From a virus: DNA of 26,239 bases. This document shows, one piece after another, positions 7,699 to 17,900 of this stretch. The notes beneath the pieces were generated by a model, which saw only the letters and a program-made list of their open reading frames with translations, made no database searches and had not been told where the DNA came from. Position numbers and translations under genes: made by a program. The stretch lies in the IMG/VR virus record IMGVR_UViG_3300030012_004288, positions 7,857 through 34,095 of that record; one strand, given 5' to 3'. Each line of letters begins with the position of its first letter. Within the stretch, counting starts at the first letter, position 1.

Positions 7699-9378
7699 AT
7701 GAATGTTCCCCAAGAAATGTTAGATGATTTTAGAAATCACATGTGGGCTTGTTTTAAGTATTTAGGATTGGGCGAACCCACACCAGCGCAGTACGCAATG
7801 GCAGATGCTTTACAGAGTGGAGCTAAAGATATGCAGCTTCAGGCGGGCCGTGGTTTTGGTAAATCAGTTATCACTTCTTGTTTAGCATCTTGGTTTCTTC
7901 TTAAAGATCCAAATAGCACCATTATGGTTGTTTCTGCTACTGGACAAAAAGCAGTAGAGTTTATTTCTATGACCAGACGAATTATTGACTTAGTTCCTTA
8001 TTGTTTTAACATGAAGCCGGGAGAAGGAACTATTGATAATGCTTTTTCTTTTAATATACAAAATAGAACAAAAATTGGACAAGATAGATCTTGCTATGCT
8101 AGAGGTATTACTGGACAAATTACAGGATCTCATGCTGATTATTTGATTTTTGATGATATTGAAATAGAGGGGAATTGTGAAACAACTCAAGCTAGACATA
8201 AGCTACTTAATAAAGCCCTTGAGGCAGAGCAGATTAGGAATGTTGGCGGCAGGGTTATCCTTCTAGGAACCCCTCAAACTAAAGATTCAATTTATAATAT
8301 CCTGAAGGAAGGATACCCTGTTGTCAAATTCCCTGCTATTATGCCTGATCCAAATATCCCATCTGAAATTGAAGATGTATCAGAATGGATTAAGTCTTTG
8401 CAAATCGAGCCGGGAGAGCCTACTCAACCAGAAAGATTTAGCAAAGAGGTCTTAATGGAAAGACAAGCTAAAGTAGGACCAACTCTTTTTGGACTACATT
8501 ATAAGTTAGATACAAGTCTAGCAGATGCCGGAAAGTACCCTCTTAAACTAGAGGATTTGGTAGTATTAGATTTTAATCATGAACTGGTTCCAGAAAAAGT
8601 AGTATGGGCCGCTTCTACTGAAAATAAAAAAGTACCCTCATTTGGCATGTCGGGAGATAAAGTATACGAGCCTATGTGGATCTCTGAGAGCTTCATAGAG
8701 CCACAGCAGAAGTTTATGTTCGTAGACCCTTCGGGACGCGGCAAAGACGAGACGGCCTATTGTGTGGCCTCTACATCCTGTGGATACATATTTATCCATG
8801 AACTAAGCGGCATGGAGGGTGGATATGAAGAGGCTGTTTTAAAGAAGATCTGTAAAATAGCTCTAGAAAACGATGTTCAAGCAATTATAGTAGAATCTAA
8901 CTATGGCGATGCTATGTTTAATAAGCTTCTAATTCCTGTAATGCAAAAGATTTGTCCTGATATTGGTCTTATGGAAGAAAAAGTTACAGGAGCAAAAGAA
9001 GCAAGAATTGTTAGAATTTTAGAACCAGTAATGTCTCAACATCGTCTTTGTTTTAATACAAAAGCTATTAAGGAAAAAGAAACACAAATTCAAATTACTC
9101 GCTTAACAGAACGAAGAGGAGCTTTGGCACATGATGACCGGGTTGATGTTTTGTCCTTGGCCGTTAATCAATGGAAAGATCATCTCACATATGATGTTGA
9201 CGCATTGATTGAAAAGAACCAAGAAAAAGAATCTATGAAAATTGTTGAAGGATGGATGTCCGAAGATAGAGTTGGTAATTTATTTGGAGACAAAATCTCA
9301 GGGGGTTATCGTTATGTTGATAGAAAACGGGCCGACCTAAGACATAGACCTATTCTTAGGGGCCGAAGGAATAGATAA
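7699..9378 (+). CDS. terL: Terminase large subunit (T7 gp19-like packaging ATPase/nuclease), 559 aa
   Basis: This is the DNA-packaging motor: an N-terminal ATPase pumps DNA into the prohead and a C-terminal RNase H-fold nuclease cuts concatemers. Walker A is AGRGFGKS (residues about 49-56). Walker B is LIFDDIE (150-156). The coupling motif is VILLGTPQ (187-194). In the nuclease domain the acidic residues are D344 in FVDPSGRGKDE, E400 in IIVESNYGD and D481/D484 in HDDRVDVL. The length matches T7-type large subunits (about 590). AAGGAA (7688-7693) supports ATG 7699. The stop overlaps the next start (TAATG). Codons around 8640-8830 are locally richer in G+C than the rest of the gene. Confidence 0.95.
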   Translation: MNVPQEMLDDFRNHMWACFKYLGLGEPTPAQYAMADALQSGAKDMQLQAGRGFGKSVITSCLASWFLLKDPNSTIMVVSATGQKAVEFISMTRRIIDLVPYCFNMKPGEGTIDNAFSFNIQNRTKIGQDRSCYARGITGQITGSHADYLIFDDIEIEGNCETTQARHKLLNKALEAEQIRNVGGRVILLGTPQTKDSIYNILKEGYPVVKFPAIMPDPNIPSEIEDVSEWIKSLQIEPGEPTQPERFSKEVLMERQAKVGPTLFGLHYKLDTSLADAGKYPLKLEDLVVLDFNHELVPEKVVWAASTENKKVPSFGMSGDKVYEPMWISESFIEPQQKFMFVDPSGRGKDETAYCVASTSCGYIFIHELSGMEGGYEEAVLKKICKIALENDVQAIIVESNYGDAMFNKLLIPVMQKICPDIGLMEEKVTGAKEARIVRILEPVMSQHRLCFNTKAIKEKETQIQITRLTERRGALAHDDRVDVLSLAVNQWKDHLTYDVDALIEKNQEKESMKIVEGWMSEDRVGNLFGDKISGGYRYVDRKRADLRHRPILRGRRNR

Positions 9379-9878
9379 TGTTTGTAGTTACCGGAGCGGG
9401 ACCAAGAGTTGGAACTTCTTTTTTAATGCATGAGATTAAAAAAATGGGAATACCCGTTGTGGGTAAAAGGTTTCCATATTGGGCTGTTAAAGAAGAAAAC
9501 GAAAACGGCTACTACGAAATAAATCCTTGGACAAATTTATATGGAATTCATCATCAAGACTGGAAAGGGAAAGCAGTAAAGCTTTGGCCTCCCGTTTTAG
9601 AAAATACTCCAGTTGATAATATAAGCAAACTTATTATTTTAGAGCGAAAAGATCAAGATAAACAAATTAAAAGCATAGAAAGAGTTCTTCCTAAAGAATT
9701 AAAAAAACTAGGATGGGAGCTACCAGAAAACTCTCCATCTGCTTTAGAACTAATAAATAAATCTACAGATATTATCGAAGAATATCTTAGATACTATAAT
9801 TCTTCTTTTATAAATGTATATACAGAAGATTTAGATGATTCTCTTGTTTTAATAAAAAACTTTTTAAAGGAGCCATAA
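9378..9878 (+). CDS. P-loop protein, sulfotransferase- or nucleotide-kinase-like, 166 aa
   Basis: The N-terminus is FVVTGAGPRVGTS followed by FLMHEIKKMGIPVVG. A beta strand leading into GxGPRxGTS and then a helix is the phosphate-binding loop seen in the sulfotransferase superfamily (PRSGTS type) and related P-loop folds. At 166 residues it is shorter than most sulfotransferases (about 250-300), and I see no clear 3'-phosphate motif. The C-terminal INVYTEDLDD segment is acidic. The gene is coupled to terL (TAATG) and followed by the gp14-like gene, so it is cotranscribed with virion genes. It may modify a virion component or be a packaging accessory; substrate unknown. Confidence 0.6.
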   Translation: MFVVTGAGPRVGTSFLMHEIKKMGIPVVGKRFPYWAVKEENENGYYEINPWTNLYGIHHQDWKGKAVKLWPPVLENTPVDNISKLIILERKDQDKQIKSIERVLPKELKKLGWELPENSPSALELINKSTDIIEEYLRYYNSSFINVYTEDLDDSLVLIKNFLKEP

Positions 9879-9880
9879 AA

Positions 9881-10516
9881 ATGCCAGCGTTTATTGCATT
9901 AGGAGCAATTGGAGTTGCCGGTGGTGTCTTTAGTGGCATCTTAGGTTCTCAACAAGAAAAAGCAAATAGAGCTGCTCAAATTGCACAAATTAGATATCAA
10001 AATACTGTTCGTGGAATTCAAACAGATTTAAATAACATTCAAACGTTAGAAAAATGGGGCGCACAGTTTAAACAAGCAAAACTACAAGCCTTAGCAGCAG
10101 GAGCCAGATCTGGACAAAAAAAAGAATATCTTAGACAGGCTTTAGGAAATCAATTTAAACAAGTAGGAAATCAAACATCTTCTATTAATGCATCTTTAAT
10201 TAGTAAGGCAAACGGAAAAGGCCTTAGTTCTTCTAGTGGAACTGTAAAAGCTATTATGAGACAAAATATGTTAAAATCATCTGAGTCAAATGCAGCTATT
10301 ATTTCTAATTATAAAAAGCAGATAAAAAATATAGACTCTGAGCTTGCTGGTTCTATTAGTTCTGCTCAGTTTTTACAGCCTGCATTACAAGAATTTTTTG
10401 CCGCCTCTGAAGATATTCCAGATAATAGTGGATCAATATTAGCTGCTGGTATTGTAAATGGTATTGTGGGCGGCGTTAGTACCGGACTTAGTACAAAGCT
10501 ACAAACTGAGGGATAA
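9881..10516 (+). CDS. Internal virion protein, T7 gp14-like, 211 aa
   Basis: The product has a hydrophobic Gly/Ala-rich N-terminus (residues about 3-22), a long Gln/Ala/Lys-rich helix (RAAQIAQIRYQN onward), and a hydrophobic Gly-rich C-terminus (AAGIVNGIVGGVSTGLS). This is the layout of T7 gp14 (196 aa), the ejected protein that forms a channel in the outer membrane. The gene order, directly before very large gp15/gp16-like genes, supports the call. AAGGAG lies 8-13 bases before ATG 9881, which begins two bases after the previous stop. Sequence similarity to T7 itself is low, so the call rests on layout and context. Confidence 0.65.
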   Translation: MPAFIALGAIGVAGGVFSGILGSQQEKANRAAQIAQIRYQNTVRGIQTDLNNIQTLEKWGAQFKQAKLQALAAGARSGQKKEYLRQALGNQFKQVGNQTSSINASLISKANGKGLSSSSGTVKAIMRQNMLKSSESNAAIISNYKKQIKNIDSELAGSISSAQFLQPALQEFFAASEDIPDNSGSILAAGIVNGIVGGVSTGLSTKLQTEG

Positions 10517-10518
10517 CA

Positions 10519-11604
10519 ATGACTAAAGAAGAATCTTTACAAAAACTTGAAGAAATTGCTAGTGAGTCTGGGCAACAAAACGCAGATTATAATACACTGG
10601 ATTTACAACTAAAACAACACACTTCCAATGTTAGCATTAAAAAATCAGAAGAACTAGCTCAACAGGTTCAACGTCTATATCCAGAAGATCGACAAAAGGC
10701 TTTTGATACATGGAATGCCGGTACAAGAGACTTTGATTTGAACCCAGCAACAAAAGAATATTATTGGAAGACTTATGAAAAACTAAGTCCAGATCCTTCA
10801 TTTTATAAAGAAGGATTATCAACTCAAGTTAAAGATAAATTAAGAAAACTAAAAACTACATCTGAAAAAGAATTTTATATCAGAGACAATCTTAACAAGT
10901 GGCCCAACTGGCTTTCTTCTCAGTACGAGGCTTCTCTTGCTGGTTTAATGATGGTAAATCAAACAAAAGACATGCTAAAGGGAGAGGTGTCTTATAGAGA
11001 AAATACTTTAGATAGAGTAAACACCCTTTTACAAAATTCTGATCTTGGTTCAGATATCAATGAAGATGATCATGTTCAAGATATATTAAAATTAGAAACA
11101 ATGGGATTTCTAGAAGGAGCTACTATTTATGATGGAAGAATTGGAGTACTAAATAAAGAAAATGAGTTCCAACCAGCTTGGTCAATAAAAAGTTCTAAAG
11201 AAATATCAGAAGAAGTTCCTCAACCTCTACCTGCCGAAGCTTCCTTTTTAAGAGATTCTGTTCTTCCAGAAATAAAAGACTTAGTATCTGTTAATTTAAA
11301 TAACTCAAGAAATAAGATTAAAGAACAGAACGAAGAAATTAAATTTATTATGTTAAATGAAATAAGCCAAGGAAATATTTCAATGGATAAGTGGGGAGAC
11401 GTAGCCTCAATGATTGAAGAACCGCAAGAAGATAGCATTGGCTCTCTTATGTTTCTATTTAGCGAAGGAATCAAAGGAATGATTAGACAAGCTGAAGAAG
11501 AAACTGATGAACCCATGAAAGAAACTGAAATTAATGACATGATTATGCTTGCTTTTATCAAGTATGCTAATCTTTTTGGAGAACTATATAATGGCGAAGC
11601 GTAA
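10519..11604 (+). CDS. Hypothetical virion-module protein, 361 aa
   Basis: The start at 10519 follows the previous stop by two bases, with a modest GAGGGA ribosome site. The product is acidic, largely helical and cysteine-free, with repeated Leu/Lys/Glu heptad-like stretches (EESLQKLEEIASES at the N-terminus; ENTLDRVNTLLQ mid-protein) and no membrane segment. Its position between the gp14-like and gp15-like genes suggests an internal core component or a scaffold or assembly helper for the core. T7 has no gene in this slot. The 3' end overlaps the next gene by 14 bases. No known family recognised. Confidence 0.75.
   Translation: MTKEESLQKLEEIASESGQQNADYNTLDLQLKQHTSNVSIKKSEELAQQVQRLYPEDRQKAFDTWNAGTRDFDLNPATKEYYWKTYEKLSPDPSFYKEGLSTQVKDKLRKLKTTSEKEFYIRDNLNKWPNWLSSQYEASLAGLMMVNQTKDMLKGEVSYRENTLDRVNTLLQNSDLGSDINEDDHVQDILKLETMGFLEGATIYDGRIGVLNKENEFQPAWSIKSSKEISEEVPQPLPAEASFLRDSVLPEIKDLVSVNLNNSRNKIKEQNEEIKFIMLNEISQGNISMDKWGDVASMIEEPQEDSIGSLMFLFSEGIKGMIRQAEEETDEPMKETEINDMIMLAFIKYANLFGELYNGEA
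11578..11581 (+). promoter_or_regulatory. Shine-Dalgarno GGAG deciding the start at 11591
   Basis: GGAG lies 9 bases before ATG 11591. The upstream in-frame ATG at 11549 lacks a comparable site and would overlap the previous gene by 56 bases. I therefore start the gp15-like gene at 11591 (MAKRNF). Confidence 0.6.
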
Positions 11605-14600
11605 TTTTATGCAGACTCCCGAACAAAGGGAAAGAGCAAACTACTACTCAAAGAAAAGAAGACAACAAGTTTCTGGTCTACCTCTTATTCAAGAGCAGAT
11701 GGTAGAAGAACAATTTATCGAAACCCCTGAAGTTGTAGAACAAGAGCCTGTATTTGAATATGCTACCCCAAGTATGCCTTCATCCCAAGAAGTCGCTGCA
11801 ACATTTGACACAGGAACCGCTGGAATGTGGTCAGATGTAGTAGATAACATTACAGGAAGTATAATGGGTGTTACTCAAGATGTCTTTGAGTTTAATGCAA
11901 AAAGAAAAATAGAAAAAAGAAAATTAACTTTAGATAAATATAGCGCAGACACCGCTGAGTATGATGCAGTTGCGAAAAAAATTGACGATGCTTTTACTAT
12001 TAGACTAGAGGGCGGGAACGCAGAGATAATAAACATTCCTGAAGCCATTAAACGAGAAAAAATTAATGGTATGTTAGAATTAAGTAAAAAAATCTATATA
12101 CAAAACAATGGTTCAGAAGAATTGCAATCTTCAATCCAAGAAGAATTATCCGCTAGAGGAATTGAAGATTCTTTTGACAGTCTTTCTGGACAACAACAGC
12201 TAGATATTATGGAAACCATTTTTATTCAATCTGATAGTTTACTTTTTGGAGAAGCAATTAGACAAGACAGAGAACAACAGTGGTTAGATATTATGGCAGC
12301 CGTAGAAGGAAAAGACTATGGCAAGATGACAGAAAATTTAACAAAATATAGAGATAAGTTAAATCAAGCTGTATTAAGCCAAAAAGGACTTGCTGATCAA
12401 GAATTTGCAAATGATGCCCTTAACAATTCCCTGTCTTCCACAAATTTAGACCTAGCGGTTGTTGATACAGCAATGGGTGGAAACTTTGATGTTTTAGAAA
12501 ACCTTGTTACTTCTAACGGCGTACAAGCATTTAATATACAACGAAACGATCAAGGCGAAGTTGTTAGCATTGGATTTAATGGATCCCCCGAGCAGTTCAT
12601 GGCAGATGAACAGACAAGAAACATAGCATCATTAGTATTCGCCCAACAACTAAGAAGCCAGTTTCCAAGTAACAGTATTGAAAACATACCAGAACGAATC
12701 TCACTAGGATTAAAAGCACTTGCCGCAGGGGATACTGATGAGCCTTTTGCTATTACATCTTTGCTTTTTCTTTCTGATTTTGATGATGAATCTATTGAAG
12801 GTTTAGTAAGCAGAGGAGATAAGATAGGAGGCTTAGGCATTAATAATACAGATCAAAACAGATTAATGACCATGCTTACCCTTCATAAATACTTAGGTAG
12901 TGATGAGCCGGGTAAAAATAGAGATACTCAAAGAACTTTAAATGAGTTTGATAGAATCTGGGATTCTAAATCATTTAATTCTGCTTATACTTCATTAGCT
13001 TCTGCTTCTGATGAAAAAGGAATTGTAAGCAAAAGACAAGAAATTATCAAAAGCTTTCTAGGAAGAATGGGTATAGAGGACGAAGAGTATGATCCTCTAG
13101 CTTATAACTTTGAAGTTGGAGATAATCCATCTCTAGGTTCTTTAATGGTTCTTCTTTATCAAATAAATCAAAGAACTAATTTATCAGAGGAACAAAAGAC
13201 AAACATATCAAATGCAATATATAATAACGCAAGAGCAGTTCCTATATTTAGAGAAATAGACGGAGAAAGAAAACTAGTAGATCTGCAACTTAGAAATAGT
13301 ACAGATCACGCTATTTTTCAAATGGGGATTAAGAGTTTTGATGATAGAGTTTTCTACGAAGATGCGGCAGGACAATCAGAAAGAAACGATATTGAAGATG
13401 TCAATATTATTTTAAATAACCTAGCTCCAGAAACCCGAAGAGGTTTTGATATAGACGAACTTGAAGAAGCAACTATTCAAGCACTAGAAGAGACCAAGAA
13501 ACGCGAAATGAACGAACTTGATCGTCAGCGTAAACCAGTGCTAGATCCTGCTAGATATAGATTGAGTACTCTTAACTATAACGAAACAGTGTTTCTAATG
13601 ACCCCTTCGGTTCAGCAAGAATTATTTGACAATTTCCCAGAGGGAAGTGGGCTAGTAGAACCTAATTCTATTGAAAATCTTTTAGCTAACTTCGACATGC
13701 TTTCAGTTGGGCAAAGAATATCAAATATTGAATACTCTCCTAGTACTAATTTATCAAGACAAGAGAGAAACAACGCAAACTACGGTTCTTCTTCGTTTGG
13801 CTATGGAATCAAATCTATAGAATTTAACGGAGAAGTAATTAATGTAGAAGATTCTTTTGCATCTAGAAACAGAACCGGAATGGTATTTCCTTCCGTGTAT
13901 TCTGATATGTATACTGAAGATGGCGAGGTAAAAGCAGGAAATCTTCCTCCTAGACCTGTGGGAAGATCTATTGCTTTTTGGAAGTATGTTACTGGACAAA
14001 CAGGAACAATGCGAGGAGCCGGAGTAGATGAATTAACTACTGAAGATGTTTCTGAAAAAGATATGAGAGAAACTAAGATTTTAGCAGATGATCCTAAAAA
14101 TTATCAAGATATTTTATTTTATCAACAAAGCCCCGGATGGTTCGAATCATCAGTATACGAATGGTATAATTGGCTTGATGAAAAATATGAACAATCAGAA
14201 ATAGTATATGAAAAAGCTGCTCCTATTATAATGGAGACGGTTAATCAATATCTTTCTCAAGCAGAAACGGGAGCAAGAGTATTAGCAGATGTCTCTCCAG
14301 AACCAATTAGAAATGCCATAGATCAAACCTTAGATAATCTTCCAGATCAGTTTAGTCAAGTAGAAAAAGCAATTACAGAAGATTTAGTTATAGCTGCAAT
14401 AAATTCTATAGATGAAGTAATAGAAGCACCCGGTATGGTTGCGGATGCTGCATTGAGAGAAGCACCCAAGCTTTTGAGTCTACCAAATCAAATTGTAGAT
14501 GCTGTAAAAAAATCATACTTACAAACTATTAGATGGTTGGGAAGATCATCTGAAGAACAACATATAGATTTAATGATGGAAGAGGCAAGCAGATCTTCAG

Positions 14601-14974
14601 AACTTAGAGAGCATCTTACTAGCGGAGATCGAGTACAAGATTCTTTAGCAGAACCAGATTCTCTAAAAGAATCATTAAATAACTTAGGTAATAGTACTTT
14701 AGATTTTCTTGAGGATTCGGAAGATAGAAAACAAAAAAATAGAACAGAACAGAGAGAGTTTAACAAATTTAATTATTATGTATCCGAAAAACTAAAAGAA
14801 AATAGAATGTCTTTAAAAGACAAAAAGGCCATAATGGAAATGGTCCCAACAAAAGCGCAGTTTATAGTTTTATATAATAAAGTAAAAAACAATCAAGAAA
14901 CAGAACCTACCTTTTTAGATTTATATGAATCACTATTAGAAACAAGATCCCTAACTTTAATGGAGAATAATTAA
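11591..14974 (+). CDS. Large internal virion protein, gp15-like by position, 1127 aa
   Basis: Start chosen at ATG 11591. The product is long, strongly charged, mostly helical and cysteine-poor, with no clear membrane segment or catalytic motif. It begins with a Lys/Arg/Gln-rich stretch (MAKRNFMQTPEQRER) followed by a Glu/Pro/Val-rich low-complexity segment. T7 gp15 (747 aa) forms the periplasmic part of the ejection tube; this protein occupies the same slot between a gp14-like and a gp16-like gene but is about half as long again. I see neither a lysozyme nor a transglycosylase signature. The stop overlaps the next start as TAATG, so the two core proteins are translationally coupled. Exact role is inferred from context. 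Confidence 0.7.
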   Translation: MAKRNFMQTPEQRERANYYSKKRRQQVSGLPLIQEQMVEEQFIETPEVVEQEPVFEYATPSMPSSQEVAATFDTGTAGMWSDVVDNITGSIMGVTQDVFEFNAKRKIEKRKLTLDKYSADTAEYDAVAKKIDDAFTIRLEGGNAEIINIPEAIKREKINGMLELSKKIYIQNNGSEELQSSIQEELSARGIEDSFDSLSGQQQLDIMETIFIQSDSLLFGEAIRQDREQQWLDIMAAVEGKDYGKMTENLTKYRDKLNQAVLSQKGLADQEFANDALNNSLSSTNLDLAVVDTAMGGNFDVLENLVTSNGVQAFNIQRNDQGEVVSIGFNGSPEQFMADEQTRNIASLVFAQQLRSQFPSNSIENIPERISLGLKALAAGDTDEPFAITSLLFLSDFDDESIEGLVSRGDKIGGLGINNTDQNRLMTMLTLHKYLGSDEPGKNRDTQRTLNEFDRIWDSKSFNSAYTSLASASDEKGIVSKRQEIIKSFLGRMGIEDEEYDPLAYNFEVGDNPSLGSLMVLLYQINQRTNLSEEQKTNISNAIYNNARAVPIFREIDGERKLVDLQLRNSTDHAIFQMGIKSFDDRVFYEDAAGQSERNDIEDVNIILNNLAPETRRGFDIDELEEATIQALEETKKREMNELDRQRKPVLDPARYRLSTLNYNETVFLMTPSVQQELFDNFPEGSGLVEPNSIENLLANFDMLSVGQRISNIEYSPSTNLSRQERNNANYGSSSFGYGIKSIEFNGEVINVEDSFASRNRTGMVFPSVYSDMYTEDGEVKAGNLPPRPVGRSIAFWKYVTGQTGTMRGAGVDELTTEDVSEKDMRETKILADDPKNYQDILFYQQSPGWFESSVYEWYNWLDEKYEQSEIVYEKAAPIIMETVNQYLSQAETGARVLADVSPEPIRNAIDQTLDNLPDQFSQVEKAITEDLVIAAINSIDEVIEAPGMVADAALREAPKLLSLPNQIVDAVKKSYLQTIRWLGRSSEEQHIDLMMEEASRSSELREHLTSGDRVQDSLAEPDSLKESLNNLGNSTLDFLEDSEDRKQKNRTEQREFNKFNYYVSEKLKENRMSLKDKKAIMEMVPTKAQFIVLYNKVKNNQETEPTFLDLYESLLETRSLTLMENN

Positions 14975-17900
14975 TGGGCATCGGGAATAAATTCAACCTT
15001 CCTCTTCAGTATCAATCACAATACGATTTTGATGCTTATAAAGACAATATCGTTGAGTGGAGCTTTACGAGAGAAAGACCCAGACACTTTTTGTATGCAT
15101 ATTCCGACAATATGAGACCAGATGCTACTATAGATCATATTAAAGATGCTCGTAATTACTCAAGATTAAATGGATTAGAAACTCCCGATTTAGGAGAAAC
15201 TCTATCGACAGAGCTTTTTTTAGGTGCTGAATATGGATTTTCAGGATTTGTAGGAGAAGATGTTGCAGGTGCTGCCTACAGAAGATCTTATCTTACAGAT
15301 ACTTCAGAGAATGTATACGCTCCACTAGGAAGAACAGGAGATAAAGCCCCTGCTCCCACTCCAGAGGGGGCTGGAATTTTTGGTAGTGAGTTAGTAACTA
15401 AATTTACAGAGCTATTTTCTAGTGGTTCTGCTCTTGGTAATTTATTTCTAGGTACTTCTCCATATCAAGATGTTATTGATAACCTAGATTATAGAGAAAC
15501 CGATGAAAAATATTTAGATGCTGCTGGTGAATTTAAGTCAATGGAATACTTTCAAGATACATTCGCAGAAAACTATCATTTAATGTCAACTCTAGATAGG
15601 GTTGGTTTTAGTAGAGATGAAATACTACGAACTAAAAACAAAAGAACTTTAGATTATCTAGTGTTAAGAGCAGTAGCTAGATCTTCGATGGAAGACAAAA
15701 TTGCTAAGTATGATGAAGCCGCTGGTTTCTACAATGGAACTTTTGCAAGAATGATTTTAAATCTTCCCGCTCTTATCTATAACGACCCTGACTTACCTGC
15801 AACTCTTGGAGTAGGTGCTGTAGTAGGTGGATTAGTTAAAATAGGAAAAGGCGCATTAAAGGGCATAGGAAAATCACTATCCAGAGAATTCTCAGAAGAA
15901 GCTGTAGATGGTTTTACTAGACAGGCCTTGCGTCAAAAAACAGGAATGGCTGCTGCTCGTATTTTTAAACAAGCAGGTAAATCAAGTTCATTTGCAAAGT
16001 ATGTTCAAAATGGATTTAAGCTAGAGGCAAATGCTTTAAAAAGATACAAACTATTAGATCTTGGAGCTAAGGGTATTGTTATAGCTGGATTCCAAGGCGG
16101 GGTAAGTGATATTGTATCTCAGGGTAATGTCATTAATGAAGCCGGAGTACTGGGGCGAATAAACGATCAAGATTCAGAATTTGATTACAACAGACTTTTA
16201 ATGGCAACAGCCGCAAGTGCAGTATTTGGCGGTACTATTTCCGGTGTAGCTGGAGCTTTTGCAAGACCACGAAACGCATCAATTGATGCTTCTAGGAACT
16301 TATCTTCTGCCTTAACTGATGTATCAGAAGCCCAACTTGCTGCCGGACGGTCTTATGTAGAAGGAACTCCTTTACTAGAAGATCTTTCTGTATCAAAATC
16401 TGTAAATGAAGCAGAATCTAAACAAACCGTTAGAGATGTTTCTAGAACTGAAGAATCTCCTCTAATTAAAGCGGTAGATAAACGAGATCCAGAAACAAGT
16501 AGATATATTATATCAGAAGCCAAGGAAGATCCAAACGAAAAAGTATCTGATGTTATTAGAACAAAAGATGTTGCTAAAAAACAAAGGTTTGCTGCTAACA
16601 TTGATAAGTCAATTGCTAAGGTTGAAAAAAGACTACGAGAAAAAGCAGAAAAAACCGGTGAGCTATCTGCTAGAGATGCTGCATTCTTAGGTACTTTAAA
16701 AAGACAAGCAGAGAATATTAAAAGAAAAGCAGGTGTTTCTGAAAAAGCAATTGTTCCAGCAAGAGAAGCTTTGGATTCTCCTCAAAAACGAGAAGGGTTA
16801 ACTAAAAATTCTGTTGTGCTTCCTGAACAAGAACAAATAATGTTAAAAAAATCAGGTAAGACACTAAAAGAAAATAGCGTAAAAACAAGAGGAAGAACAA
16901 AAGGAACAATAGGGCAAACATTAAATAGAAAACAAAAAGCTCATGCAAAAAAAGCAATTAAAAGTAGAAAATATTTTGAAGATATAAGCCCAGAACACAA
17001 GAGACTACATGATTTCTTTGAAGAAATGGAACTACCTCCCGGTGTTATTTTAATGTTAAGAGGAGTTTTTTCTAACGAAAATAGTAGATATTTACAAAAC
17101 CTTGTCTACAAATTTGTAGATGATCCTAATGTTAATAGATTAGGATCTTTTGCACCAAGATACGGCGATGTTGATTTAGAAACCCCTGTTACTATAAGTA
17201 AATTATTAGTAAAAGGATCGGGCGATGGTGTAAGATATTTCACAGATGTAGAAATAGCTAAGGTTATAATTCATGAAATTGCTGGTCACGGTTTCATGGA
17301 TACATTTAGTATTAGTGAACAACTTTTAGTTAAAAGAGCATACGAAGATCCAGAAATTAGATCAGTGTTTAAAGAAATGATTTCAGACTATTTTGAAGAA
17401 ATAATGGGACCAAAAGCGAGATTAAGGGGTGAATATGCCATATCTAATGTAGATGAGTTTTTTGCTGCTGTTTCAGAAATGGTTCTTTTTGACAGATATG
17501 ATAGAGTAGGTCTTATTGATTATGCTATGAATTTATCGGTAGGATTAGATACTACAAAACGATTTAACCTTATTCAACTAATATCAGTTATCTATAATAA
17601 GGTAGGAGAAAAAATCTCAGAAGCACTAAACACAGTTTTAATGACAGTTGGAGATTTTGAAGAAGCTCAAAGATTCTTTAGAGATAAAGATTTTGATCCA
17701 GAACAACAAAAGGTTTTAGGACAATTAGCTGATTTAAGAAAAGAAATTGAAGATGATATGTCTTTAGTTGGTAAAGATGATAGGTATATAACCGCTACCG
17801 AATATGTTGGAGCTGCTGTATCAGCGCAGCGACACGCTATGATACAAGTTCTTGACGGAAATTTTTTGAAAAATGAACTTAAAAAACCAGCTTCTGAAAG

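Noticed and set aside
11549-11590. Extended start of the gp15-like gene (14 extra residues)
   Set aside because: Poor ribosome site and large overlap; ATG 11591 has GGAG at proper distance.
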